Below are positions 53,274 to 60,999 of a stretch of DNA of 64,000 nucleotides, one piece after another. The stretch comes from RUG714 sp964623515 (GTDB lineage Bacteria; Bacillota; Clostridia; Oscillospirales; Acutalibacteraceae). The notes below the pieces were generated by a model, which did not search any database, had not been told where the DNA came from, and saw only the letters and a list, made by a program, of their open reading frames with translations. Made by a program: the position numbers and the translations under genes. How positions within the stretch are numbered: position 1 is the first letter of the stretch; each line of letters opens with the position of its first letter. The stretch spans positions 87,554 through 151,553 of the forward strand of contig CAZURV010000001.1 in assembly GCA_964623515.1 (NCBI GenBank), read 5' to 3'.

Positions 53274-53316
53274 ATTTTACCATTTTTGGTATTCATTGTC
53301 AATACTTTTCGGCAAA
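53274..53316 (-). promoter_or_regulatory. spo0A promoter with 0A-box-like site and inverted repeat
   Basis: Minus strand: TTGACA at 53297-53302, 17-bp spacer, TAAAAT at 53274-53279. TTTGCCGAA (53308-53316), one base from the 0A-box TTTGTCGAA, lies just upstream of the -35. TACCAAA and TTTGGTA arms (53268-53291) surround the -10 region. Confidence 0.6.
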
Positions 53317-53403
53317 TTATTTTACATTTTTTGGAAATTTTTTTTGGTTGTTCCAAAATACAGGATAAACACGGATAATAAATTTAAGCCGTAGATAAAA
53401 AGC

Positions 53404-53437
53404 AACACGGTTGCTGTATCTAAATCGCAACCGTGTT
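53404..53437 (-). terminator. terminator after the 35-residue membrane protein gene
   Basis: Perfect 11-bp arms AACACGGTTGC and GCAACCGTGTT with a 12-nt loop, then GCTTTTT on the minus strand. It begins 4 bp past the small gene's stop. Confidence 0.8.
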
Positions 53438-53441
53438 ATTT

Positions 53442-53549
53442 TCAATTTTTCTTATTCATGATTTTCACTATAATGCCAACTGCACAAACGCTGAAAGTTA
53501 TCAGAACAACAACAGCAAATATATGAAGCCCCAAAGACACATTCATCAT
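53442..53549 (-). CDS. 35-residue single-pass membrane protein
   Basis: A tiny minus-strand gene encoding MMNVSLGLHIFAVVVLITFS then VCAVGIIVKIMNKKN: an almost perfect transmembrane segment followed by a short basic tail, so the C-terminus should face the cytoplasm. CCGGGG lies 8 bp before the first ATG, and the stop is followed at once by a strong terminator, as in a genuine gene. No family is recognised. It lies between spo0A and the CarD-like gene, so sporulation or stress-related regulation can be guessed but not shown. Confidence 0.6.
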   Translation of the reverse strand: MMNVSLGLHIFAVVVLITFSVCAVGIIVKIMNKKN

Positions 53550-53641
53550 AAAAATTACCCCGGAAATATTATTTATCTCTTAGGCGCTTAGCGGAGCCTT
53601 GAATCGCACACCTAAAGCATCACATCCCAGAGGATTTCTTC

Positions 53642-53745
53642 ATTTTTCGGACACGCTCTGACGAAAAATTCCTGCGTTCTCGGTACACAATCGTCTTGCA
53701 GAAAGGAAAATTTTCACCAGCCGCCCGCTTTAAGACGCAGAAATT
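53642..53745. ncRNA. candidate structured RNA upstream of the small membrane protein gene
   Basis: Nested pairings: ATTTTTCG with CGAAAAAT (53642-53669), CCTGC with GCAGA plus GTCTT with AAGAC (53671-53745), and an inner GGAAAATTTTC palindrome (about 53705-53714). The surrounding bases are not coding. The pairing is symmetrical on both strands; the minus strand is favoured because the small gene and terminator lie downstream. Known riboswitch signatures were not recognised. Confidence 0.3.
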
Positions 53746-53840
53746 CTTGTCATCTTTCGAGGTTGTGAACGGTGATTGGAGATTTTGGCTCTCCCAAAAC
53801 TTTTGTTTCTGTCAAGGTTCGGCTTTCAGAAGAAATTATC

Positions 53841-54350
53841 TTACACAGCCGCCGCATAATTGCCGTCGATAAAAGAACGGAACTCGTTTTGATTCATTCC
53901 CAGCACGTAAGAAAACTCATCGAATAAAAGCTTTTGCGCATTTCTGCATAAAGATTCATCACTGATATGCAGTTTCCTTCCCGATGCGTTAAGTTCATTG
54001 CTGTGCATATGGACGGATCTTACAAGCATAATCAATTCGCGACAATTTCCGAACGATATGATTTTCTTAAATTTTTCTCTTCTCAAAGAATCGCTTTCAA
54101 TCCACTCGGGCTTAACCCCGCTTAGTTCATCAATCAGGGAACGAAGCTCATCCGCCGAAAGGAGATTTCTCATTTTTGAAACAAGCAGTTCGTTTTTTAC
54201 CGGAACATAATATGTGCTGGATTCGTTCAAAGAGTTCAGCACATAATATTTTTCCCTGCCGGCACCGAAATCTTTAAAAATAATTTCTTTTACAACGCAC
54301 AAGCCGTTGCCTGCATACATAATTTTTTCTCCTGAAACATACTCCTTCAT
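53841..54350 (-). CDS. CarD/CdnL-family transcriptional regulator
   Basis: A 169-residue CarD-like protein. The N-terminal RNA polymerase-interacting (Tudor-like) domain starts YVSGEKIMYAGNGLCVVKEI and continues YYVLNSLNESSTYYVPV; the C-terminal helical DNA-binding part follows, with SELLVSKMRNLLSADEL-like helices. CarD proteins stabilise the open promoter complex, mainly at rRNA and housekeeping promoters. AAGGTG lies before the ATG, and a promoter stands at 54391-54420. No terminator follows, so transcription may continue into the 35-residue gene. Confidence 0.88.
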   Translation of the reverse strand: MKEYVSGEKIMYAGNGLCVVKEIIFKDFGAGREKYYVLNSLNESSTYYVPVKNELLVSKMRNLLSADELRSLIDELSGVKPEWIESDSLRREKFKKIISFGNCRELIMLVRSVHMHSNELNASGRKLHISDESLCRNAQKLLFDEFSYVLGMNQNEFRSFIDGNYAAAV

Positions 54351-54390
54351 ATAATCACCTTCGGGTTAAAGCATAATCTTTCTATTTATA

Positions 54391-54420
54391 ATTTTACCAT
54401 TTTTTTGATAAAAATGTCAT
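54391..54420 (-). promoter_or_regulatory. sigma-A promoter for the carD-like gene
   Basis: Minus strand: ATGACA at 54415-54420, 18-bp spacer, TAAAAT at 54391-54396. The AAAAATGGTAAAAT part is shared with the spo0A promoter. Confidence 0.5.
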
Positions 54421-54521
54421 GGGCATTTTAACTAAAAACATTTTTTCTGATTTGTTTTTAATTTTAAATTTCAATTCAATAAAGGTTTTACCAAATTATG
54501 CAACGCGGTGAAAAACAATGT

Positions 54522-54575
54522 AACTGTTTGATTTTGAAAATGGGTCCGCCGCCTTAGCATCGGTGAACATCTTCT
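54522..54575 (-). repeat. degenerate dispersed repeat, copy C
   Basis: Minus strand: GATGTTCACCGATGCTAAGG, CGGCGGACCC, ATTTTCAAAATCAAACAG. It shares its core with copies at 1511, 18363 and 26477. Confidence 0.5.
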
Positions 54576-54651
54576 CTTAATCAGAAAAATTCCTTGTGTT
54601 CCTGCGCTGAAAATGTATAATAGTTATAGAAAATAAAAACTGGAGAATGAA

Positions 54652-55479
54652 ATGAAAAGAATCGTAAGCATTCAAGATATATCATGCATAGGAAAATGCT
54701 CCCTGAGCGTTGCCCTGCCGATTATTTCCGCGGCAGGAACGGAATGCGCAATTATTCCTACGGCAGTGCTTTCGGCGCAGTCTATGTTCAAAGGGTTCAC
54801 ATTTAAAGACCTGACCGATCAGATTATCCCAATAACAAACCACTGGAAGCAGCAGAAATTGAAATTTGACGGAATATACACCGGTTATCTCGGTTCGCTC
54901 GAACAGATTAAATTGATATGCGGTTTATTTGATACGCTCGACGCGTTCGCGCTGAAATTTGTTGATCCCGTTATGGGAGACTCGGGAGAATACTATCCCG
55001 GTTTCCGCAGTACATTTGCAGAACAGATAAAATCTCTGTGCTCAAAGGCCGACGTGATTACACCCAATCTGACAGAAGCCTGTTTCCTTCTCGGAATACC
55101 TTGCAGCAAAGAATATGATGAGAATAAAATAAAAAATATGCTGAAAGAACTATGCAAAATAAACTGCAAATCTGCTATTATTACGGGAATCAGCTTTCAT
55201 GAACATGAAATAGGCATTATGGGTTACGACCAAAGCAAAGATAAATTTTTCAGTCATTTTACGGAAAAAATACCGGGATTTTTTCACGGAACGGGAGATA
55301 TTTTTTCCTCCTGCTGCGTAGGAGCGCTTATGAAAGGAAAGAGCCTTGAAGAATCTGCTTCCATCGCCGCGGATTTTATCAAAGAAAGTATTCTCCAAAC
55401 GATAAAATCCGATAATCCGAAGTGGTACGGCATAGACTTTGAAAGCACGATACCGTACTATATTGACAGATTAAAATAG
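54652..55479 (+). CDS. pyridoxal/pyridoxamine kinase-like protein (PfkB fold)
   Basis: A 275-residue kinase of the PdxY/PdxK group expected to make pyridoxal phosphate from pyridoxal and ATP. It begins IVSIQDISCIGKCSLSVALP, typical of PdxY, and has GYLGSLEQ, FVDPVMGDSGEYY and the anion-hole region GTGDIFSSCC with the catalytic aspartate. TGGAG lies before the ATG. It is monocistronic with a strong terminator (55512-55537). Confidence 0.9.
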   Translation: MKRIVSIQDISCIGKCSLSVALPIISAAGTECAIIPTAVLSAQSMFKGFTFKDLTDQIIPITNHWKQQKLKFDGIYTGYLGSLEQIKLICGLFDTLDAFALKFVDPVMGDSGEYYPGFRSTFAEQIKSLCSKADVITPNLTEACFLLGIPCSKEYDENKIKNMLKELCKINCKSAIITGISFHEHEIGIMGYDQSKDKFFSHFTEKIPGFFHGTGDIFSSCCVGALMKGKSLEESASIAADFIKESILQTIKSDNPKWYGIDFESTIPYYIDRLK

Positions 55480-55511
55480 GTTCGGCGCAGGGAAACTGCG
55501 CAAAACACAGG

Positions 55512-55537
55512 CGCAGACGGCAAAAATACCGTCTGCG
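55512..55537 (+). terminator. terminator after the pyridoxal kinase-like gene
   Basis: CGCAGACGG and CCGTCTGCG with an 8-nt loop, then TTTTTTT. A smaller GCGCAG/CTGCGC hairpin precedes it at about 55484-55500. Confidence 0.9.
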
Positions 55538-55660
55538 TTTTTTTATTTTTTCAGTGTGAATGTGTAGCCGATACATAATCGCATTTTTAATCTCTTGGCA
55601 CAAATTGCCGGTTACTTCTTATGCAAAAGTTAGGGCAGAGATAAGTCCGATAACTAGCCT

Positions 55661-55702
55661 AAAAGGAAACACAGGGAGCTGACACTCCCTGTGTTTCCTT
55701 TT
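55661..55702. terminator. strong hairpin terminator downstream of nadE
   Basis: Perfect 18-bp arms (AAAAGGAAACACAGGGAG) around CTGACA, symmetrical on both strands, about 110 bp past the nadE stop. Confidence 0.8.
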
Positions 55703-55735
55703 GCGTGAACGAATACGCACATTCACTTTCTTGGT
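55661..55735 (-). ncRNA. candidate short RNA between nadE and its terminator
   Basis: A promoter-like pair on the minus strand (TTGACA at 55765-55770, 17-bp spacer, TGA-TAGGAT at 55742-55747) lies after the nadE stop. It would start a transcript of about 75 nt ending at the hairpin 55661-55702. No reading frame is seen in it. This is a prediction from promoter and terminator only. Confidence 0.3.
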
Positions 55736-55812
55736 ATCTATATCCTATCATCTTCAAACTTACTTGTCAAAGAATCCTTTATGAATTCCAAAATCAATCC
55801 ATATACGGACTT

Positions 55813-57774
55813 TTAAAAATCTTTGAGGTGTTCTATACGTTCAAGCCAAAGCTTTGCGGAAGCGTCACTCGGCATACGCCAGTCTCCGCGCGGAGAAAGG
55901 CATATACTTCCTACTTTTACGCAATCCGGAAGGCAGCTACGCTTAAACTGCTGGGAAAAGAATCTTTTATAAAACTCTTTCATCCATTTCAAAATCACAG
56001 CATCACTGAAATCCGCCGAAAAAGCTTTTTTGGCAAGATAATATATTTTTTCAGGCTCAAAACCATAGCGCATAAAATAGTAAAGAAAAAAATCATGAAG
56101 CGAATACGGCCCTATGATACTCTCGGTTTCCTGTGCGATTTTTCCGTCTTTATCAGGTGGAAGAAGCTCCGGGCTTATCGGCGTATCCAGTATATCCTGG
56201 AGCACATCGGTACTATCCGGAAAAACCTTGTACTGCACAATACTGTCTATCATCCAGCGCACAAGAGTTTTGGGTATACTTGCATTAACGCCGTACATAC
56301 TCATATGATCGGCGTTATACGTACACCATCCGAGCGCAAGTTCGCTTAAATCACCCGTACCTACAACGAATCCTCCGCAACTTCCCGCATAATCCATAAG
56401 TACCTGCGTGCGTTCGCGGGCCTGAGAATTTTCATATGTGGTGTCATGTACATCGGCATTATGCCCGATGTTCCTGAAATGCAGTCTGCACGCTTCGCTT
56501 ATATCGATTTCCTCACTTCTTATACCGAGTGTTTCCATAAGTTTAAGCGAATTATTATACGTTCTGTCAGACGTTCCGAAACAAGGCATCGTGATGCCCA
56601 CAACGTCTGTAAGCGTTCTTCCCAGCCTTTTTGCAGTTTCGGCACACACAAGCAAAGCAAGCGTGGAATCCAGGCCGCCCGAAACGCCGATTACCATTTT
56701 TCCACCGGTTGTTTCCGCCCGCTTTTTCAGCCCCGCAACCTGCATTTCAAAAATATCCTTGCATCGTTCAAGCCTGTCTTTTTTATCTGAAGGAACGAAC
56801 GGCATTTTATCTATTTTGCAGAGACTGCCGTCTGATTTAAGATTCAGGGACGGCGATGTCACATCCACATAAACGCAGGGTTCTTTTCCGGCGTAAATTC
56901 GAATGCAGTCTTTAAAGCTTTTATTTTTCCCTCTATCCGCTCTTATTTTTCCTAAATCCACATCGGCGCTCAACAGATAATCAGAGTCAATGAGATTTTT
57001 ATTTTCAGCCGCAACGGAACCGTTTTCGGAAATGATGCCGTGCCCTGAAAAAACAACGTCGGTTGTAGATTCACACCCACCTGAAGATACATAGGCATAA
57101 GCGCATATATTCCGCGCCGACTGCTGTTTGACAAGCTCGCGCCTGTAAGCGCGCTTGGATATGGTTTCATTGCTTGCGGAAAGATTTAAAATCAATTCTG
57201 CGCCACCCAGTGCTGAAAATGAACTCGGAGGCAGAGGTGCCCATAAATCTTCACATATTTCCACCGCAAATTTGTACTCGCCGTTAATATTAAAAATCAA
57301 ATTCCTGCCCACGGGAACCGTATAATCCTCCGTCATGCCTATCTCACGGGCGTTTATCTTCGTTACTGTCAAATCTTCCGATGAGGAAAACCAGCGCCTT
57401 TCATAAAACTCATTGTAAGCAGGCAGAAATGTTTTCGGAACAATACCTCGTATTCTGCCGTCTGCAATCACAACCGCACAACTATAATACTGATTCTCCA
57501 TTTTGAGCGGTGCGCCCAACACAATAACGGAAAGCGAGGCGCAACTTTGTTCGGAAACGGAATGAAGCGCGCCGGCAACCTCGCGGTAAAGCACACTCTG
57601 AAAGAAAAGATCTCCGCATGTATATCCTGTGAGGGCAAGTTCGGGGAAAACGATGATATCGCTTCCCGCGCTGACCGCATCCCCTATCTTCGTGATAATT
57701 TGATTCGTATTGAATTTTACATCGCCGACCTTTATATCGGGAACAGCCGCCGTTATTCTTAAAAAATCGTACAT
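55813..57774 (-). CDS. nadE: glutamine-dependent NAD+ synthetase
   Basis: A 653-residue two-domain enzyme completing NAD synthesis. The N-terminal nitrilase-type glutaminase has its Glu in FPELALTGYTCGDLF, Lys in VPKTFLPAYNEFYE and Cys in VEICEDLWAP. The C-terminal synthetase has the PP-loop GVSGGLDSTLALLV (about residue 365) and FVVGTGDLSELALGW. The start at 57774 is supported by AGGGAG 6 bp upstream; 20 extra upstream codons lack a site. The promoter is at 57806-57834. Confidence 0.97.
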   Translation of the reverse strand: MYDFLRITAAVPDIKVGDVKFNTNQIITKIGDAVSAGSDIIVFPELALTGYTCGDLFFQSVLYREVAGALHSVSEQSCASLSVIVLGAPLKMENQYYSCAVVIADGRIRGIVPKTFLPAYNEFYERRWFSSSEDLTVTKINAREIGMTEDYTVPVGRNLIFNINGEYKFAVEICEDLWAPLPPSSFSALGGAELILNLSASNETISKRAYRRELVKQQSARNICAYAYVSSGGCESTTDVVFSGHGIISENGSVAAENKNLIDSDYLLSADVDLGKIRADRGKNKSFKDCIRIYAGKEPCVYVDVTSPSLNLKSDGSLCKIDKMPFVPSDKKDRLERCKDIFEMQVAGLKKRAETTGGKMVIGVSGGLDSTLALLVCAETAKRLGRTLTDVVGITMPCFGTSDRTYNNSLKLMETLGIRSEEIDISEACRLHFRNIGHNADVHDTTYENSQARERTQVLMDYAGSCGGFVVGTGDLSELALGWCTYNADHMSMYGVNASIPKTLVRWMIDSIVQYKVFPDSTDVLQDILDTPISPELLPPDKDGKIAQETESIIGPYSLHDFFLYYFMRYGFEPEKIYYLAKKAFSADFSDAVILKWMKEFYKRFFSQQFKRSCLPDCVKVGSICLSPRGDWRMPSDASAKLWLERIEHLKDF

Positions 57775-57805
57775 TGATTTCTCCCTGTGCATAAGTATTA
57801 AGTAT

Positions 57806-57834
57806 ATAATAGATGAAAGTCCGTAAAAAATCAA
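57806..57834 (-). promoter_or_regulatory. sigma-A promoter for nadE
   Basis: Minus strand: TTGATT at 57829-57834, 17-bp spacer, TATTAT at 57806-57811. Confidence 0.55.
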
Positions 57835-57912
57835 GGCGTATTATTTATAGCGAAGCCAGAATCACTCAACCTGTGTTTGCATTTTTTGCATGTTCACGTT
57901 TTTGCATTTTTC

Positions 57913-57941
57913 TTGACACGTTATAATAAAGATAGTAAAAT
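57913..57941 (+). promoter_or_regulatory. sigma-A promoter for the surface-glycan operon
   Basis: TTGACA at 57913-57918, 17-bp spacer, TAAAAT at 57936-57941, about 50 bp before the GT8 start. Confidence 0.8.
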
Positions 57942-57992
57942 AATAATAATTATATATTTCGTTTTTACAGGTCGGTTATGAAAGGAAATACT

Positions 57993-58811
57993 ATGAACCT
58001 TCTTGTTACGCTTGACTCAAATTATGTGTATCCGCTTTGCATAATGCTTCGCTCGCTTATGCTTAATAATGCCGATTCGGATTTTGATTTGTTCATAGCC
58101 CATTCTTCACTGACTGATCATGACTTTGAAGAAATCAAACATTCCGTTGACGAAACCCGCACCGTTATACACAGCATCTTGATTGCGGATGAAGTTTTTG
58201 CCAAAGCGCCCCTGCTCAAACGAATCAGCAAAGAAACATATTACAGACTGCTTCTGACGGATTATCTTCCGGAAAACGTACATAAAATTCTTTATATCGA
58301 CCCGGATACGGTGATTAACGGCAGTATTGAATCTCTTTACGGCACAGACCTTGGTTGCAATGTTCTTGCCGCGGGAATCCATACTTACGGTCTGTATGAA
58401 AAATTCAATCTTACACGCCTCGGAATGGATAAAAACTGCCATTACATAAACGCCGGGGTTATGCTTATAAATGTTGATGAATGGCGCAGAAACACCGATT
58501 CAACGGCAATCTTTAATTTTATTGAACAAAATAACAGAAAATTAATATTGGGAGATCAGGATGTTATCAATATACTGTTTCAGCATAAAACGCTGAAAAT
58601 TGACGAAAGACTTTATAACCTTGATGAAAAAACGTTTCGCTATTTCAGCCTTAAATTTCTACACAAAGAACCCATCAACCTGAAATGGGTTGGAGAGAAT
58701 ACGATTATTATTCACTTTAACGGAAAGCACAAACCCTGGCACGGCAAGCCGTACAAAGGTAAACTCGGAGCATATTTTGAAAAATATAAACGCACCCGAT
58801 TCCCCGGATAA
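57993..58811 (+). CDS. glycosyltransferase family 8 protein
   Basis: A 272-residue GT8 enzyme (LgtC/glycogenin-like) that transfers a hexose from a nucleotide sugar. It starts MNLLVTLDSNYVYPLCIMLR; the metal-binding DxD is in ILYIDPDTVINGS (about residue 100); NAGVMLINVDEW, LGDQDVINILF and IIHFNGKHKPW are family signatures. The start at 57993 has AAAGGAAA 6 bp upstream; an ATG five codons earlier is possible. It overlaps the next gene, forming an operon with a TVP38-like and an O-antigen-ligase-like protein. Confidence 0.93.
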   Translation: MNLLVTLDSNYVYPLCIMLRSLMLNNADSDFDLFIAHSSLTDHDFEEIKHSVDETRTVIHSILIADEVFAKAPLLKRISKETYYRLLLTDYLPENVHKILYIDPDTVINGSIESLYGTDLGCNVLAAGIHTYGLYEKFNLTRLGMDKNCHYINAGVMLINVDEWRRNTDSTAIFNFIEQNNRKLILGDQDVINILFQHKTLKIDERLYNLDEKTFRYFSLKFLHKEPINLKWVGENTIIIHFNGKHKPWHGKPYKGKLGAYFEKYKRTRFPG

Positions 58812-59523
58812 AAACGAGGAAAGCGGCAGAAAAAAAATCATAATCATTCAAAGAACCGGAGCAGCCGTATTCCTGGCGCTTATTGCCGCGGCTTTTATTT
58901 TTGCATATGTAAAATACGGTTCTAATCTTTATAACATGTTCTGCAATACCGAACATCTTAAAAAGTTCCTTGCGCGTTTCAATGGTTATGATCAGTGGAT
59001 TTTTGTTTTAATCAGAGCGTTTCAGACCGTTATAAAAATTATTCCCGCAGAGCCGCTTGAAATTGCCTCCGGCTTCTTATACGGAACGTGGAAAGGTTTT
59101 TTGTTCTGTATGCTCGGAACTGAAATCGGTTCGCTTATTATTATCGTACTAACCAAACTGTTCGGAAGAAAAATCGTTAATCTTTTTGTTTCGGTTGAGA
59201 AAATAGATTCCATCAAAATTTTAAATGACAAAGCCAAACTTTATTTCAGCCTTTTTATTATTTTCCTGATTCCCGGGACTCCGAAAGACATTCTCACCTA
59301 TGCCGCAGGTATTACAAAAATCAATATACCGCTGTTCCTCCTTATTACGGGAATTGCAAGAATCCCCTCTATTATCACATCAACATGGTGCGGGCAGGAG
59401 ATTATTGAAAAAAACTATTTAAAAGCAATCATCATTTTTGCCGCCGTTGCCGCCAGCGCCGCCGTCGGTGCAATAATGTATAAAAAATATATCAATAATA
59501 AAAGCGTCAACGAAAGCAAATAA
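58777..59523 (+). CDS. TVP38/TMEM64 (DedA-like) membrane protein
   Basis: A 248-residue membrane protein of the VTT/TVP38 family (COG0398). After a cytoplasmic stretch come a membrane segment (GAAVFLALIAAAFIFAYVKY), then IIPAEPLEIASGFLYGTWKG and LIPGTPKDILTYAAGIT, both conserved in the family. Recent work links relatives to lipid-carrier recycling, which would suit the glycan genes around it; that is inference. The start is placed on a TTG (58777) with GGAG 6 bp upstream, inside the GT8 gene (35-bp overlap). An upstream ATG at 58690 lacks a binding site. Confidence 0.87.
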   Translation: MKNINAPDSPDKNEESGRKKIIIIQRTGAAVFLALIAAAFIFAYVKYGSNLYNMFCNTEHLKKFLARFNGYDQWIFVLIRAFQTVIKIIPAEPLEIASGFLYGTWKGFLFCMLGTEIGSLIIIVLTKLFGRKIVNLFVSVEKIDSIKILNDKAKLYFSLFIIFLIPGTPKDILTYAAGITKINIPLFLLITGIARIPSIITSTWCGQEIIEKNYLKAIIIFAAVAASAAVGAIMYKKYINNKSVNESK

Positions 59524-59542
59524 TCAACGGAGAAACTTATAA

Positions 59543-60919
59543 TTGCAAAAAAAATACAGATTTTTCAATGAGAATAAAGGAAAATGGATGTGGGCTCCCG
59601 CAACAATGCTCTGCGCCGCGCTCTCTCCCGAATATTTTGCACCTTTCTTTACTGTTATAGGAACGGTTATCGCATGGAAGCAAGCATCCAAACCCGGACT
59701 TATGCATCATTACGGCTTGCTGGGCAAGGCCTTTACCGTCTATATATGCTGGATGATTATCGGCCTGTTCTATTCGAACTCATTGATTTCCGGGCTGGCA
59801 AGTGTAGGACTCTGGATTCTTATGTTTGGCGGATTTATTATGTTCAGCCTGTTCCTTGATAACAGAAATAAAATTGACTCCGTAATTTATTTAGGAGGCC
59901 TTTCGGGAGGAATTGCAGGATTCCTAGGAATTATGCAAATGATTCTGTACCATTACGGTGGTAAAATTGTAAAAGGTCTCGGTACATTATTTAATCCTTT
60001 CTGGCATTGTTTGGATATTCTTATTTCCAAGCTTGTTACCCTGCTTCCCGATTTCATAACGTCACATATGCCTTCAACCACTTTTCATACATTTGATACA
60101 AGAGCATGCGGAACATTTTCAAATCCGTTGTTTTTTGCAACGTTTGAAATTTTAATGCTTCCTTTGGCGGCATACGGCTTTCTGCATTTTGAGGATAAGA
60201 AAAAGCGGATTATCAGTTTTATCTGTATGCTTTTATGTCTGGGCGGAGTAGCAAGCTCATACTCCAGAGGACCATATATAGCGGTTGCGGCGGTATTTAT
60301 CATACTCCTGTGCTACGGAGGCAAAAAGAGCCTTAAAATCGCCGCTTCAGGCAGCGGTGTGCTGATTGTTCTATTCTTCACCGCAAACGGCATCTTCAAG
60401 CGCCTTCTTACGTTGCGCAGTGATAAGGATATATCTGTAAACACCAGAGAACTTATATGGTCTGCTGTTTTTAAAATGGCAAAAGAAAAACCCGTTTTCG
60501 GTTACGGAACAGGCTTTGACAACGTGAGGCAGATGCTACATAATATATATGGAATTAACCAGCCGCACGCGCATAATATTATTTTTGAAATCCTGCTTGA
60601 AAACGGCGCAATCGGTGTTATCCTTTTTGCCGCAGTCTGCATTATTTTTGCAGTAAATATTTTTAAACTGATAGCAAAAGGAAATACGGAATGCGGCTAT
60701 GCAATAACGATGCTTGCTTCATTTTCCGGATTTTTCCTTTGCGGAATGACCGACTGCATTTTTTATGGATTGAAGCCTCTTCAATACACGATGATGATTT
60801 TCGGGCTTTCGCAGGCAATATTCAACGTTTTCCTTGGTGAAGAAGCACAGCATATTCTGCCAAAAGCGGTAAGAAACAAAATATCAGATTTAAAACATAA
60901 AATCACTAAAAAAATTTAG
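59543..60919 (+). CDS. O-antigen ligase/polymerase-like membrane protein
   Basis: A 458-residue multi-spanning protein (about 11 hydrophobic segments) with a Wzy_C/O-antigen ligase-type core: SSYSRGPYIAVAAVFIILLC in the middle, a large extracytoplasmic loop with ISVNTRELIWSAVFKM, GYGTGFDNVR and the histidine-containing QPHAHNIIFEILLENG. Such proteins join lipid-linked glycans to one another or to acceptors. In a Gram-positive cell it would act on surface polysaccharide or teichoic-type polymer. The start is a TTG at 59543 with GGAG 10 bp upstream. Confidence 0.9.
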   Translation: MQKKYRFFNENKGKWMWAPATMLCAALSPEYFAPFFTVIGTVIAWKQASKPGLMHHYGLLGKAFTVYICWMIIGLFYSNSLISGLASVGLWILMFGGFIMFSLFLDNRNKIDSVIYLGGLSGGIAGFLGIMQMILYHYGGKIVKGLGTLFNPFWHCLDILISKLVTLLPDFITSHMPSTTFHTFDTRACGTFSNPLFFATFEILMLPLAAYGFLHFEDKKKRIISFICMLLCLGGVASSYSRGPYIAVAAVFIILLCYGGKKSLKIAASGSGVLIVLFFTANGIFKRLLTLRSDKDISVNTRELIWSAVFKMAKEKPVFGYGTGFDNVRQMLHNIYGINQPHAHNIIFEILLENGAIGVILFAAVCIIFAVNIFKLIAKGNTECGYAITMLASFSGFFLCGMTDCIFYGLKPLQYTMMIFGLSQAIFNVFLGEEAQHILPKAVRNKISDLKHKITKKI

Positions 60920-60960
60920 TTTTAAATCTATATTTTTTCAAAAATAAAACATAAAAAAAC

Positions 60961-60986
60961 GCCTGTATCCTTTTGATGATACAGGC
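60961..60986. terminator. bidirectional terminator between glycan operon and LCP gene
   Basis: GCCTGTATC and GATACAGGC with an 8-nt loop, with a T-run on the minus strand (GTTTTTTT) and ATTTTAT on the plus strand. Confidence 0.85.
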
Positions 60987-60999
60987 ATTTTATATGATT

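Larger units (their letters stand above)
53241..53841. other. 600-bp gap between spo0A and carD-like gene
   Basis: Contains the spo0A promoter, a terminator (53404-53437), a 35-residue membrane protein gene (53442-53549) and a stretch of nested inverted repeats (53560-53805) that may be a structured RNA. Confidence 0.6.
54351..54651. other. divergent intergenic region between carD-like and pyridoxal kinase-like genes
   Basis: Holds the carD-like promoter (54391-54420), repeat copy C (54522-54575), and a TATAAT at 54616-54621 that probably serves the plus-strand gene with a poor -35 box. Confidence 0.5.
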
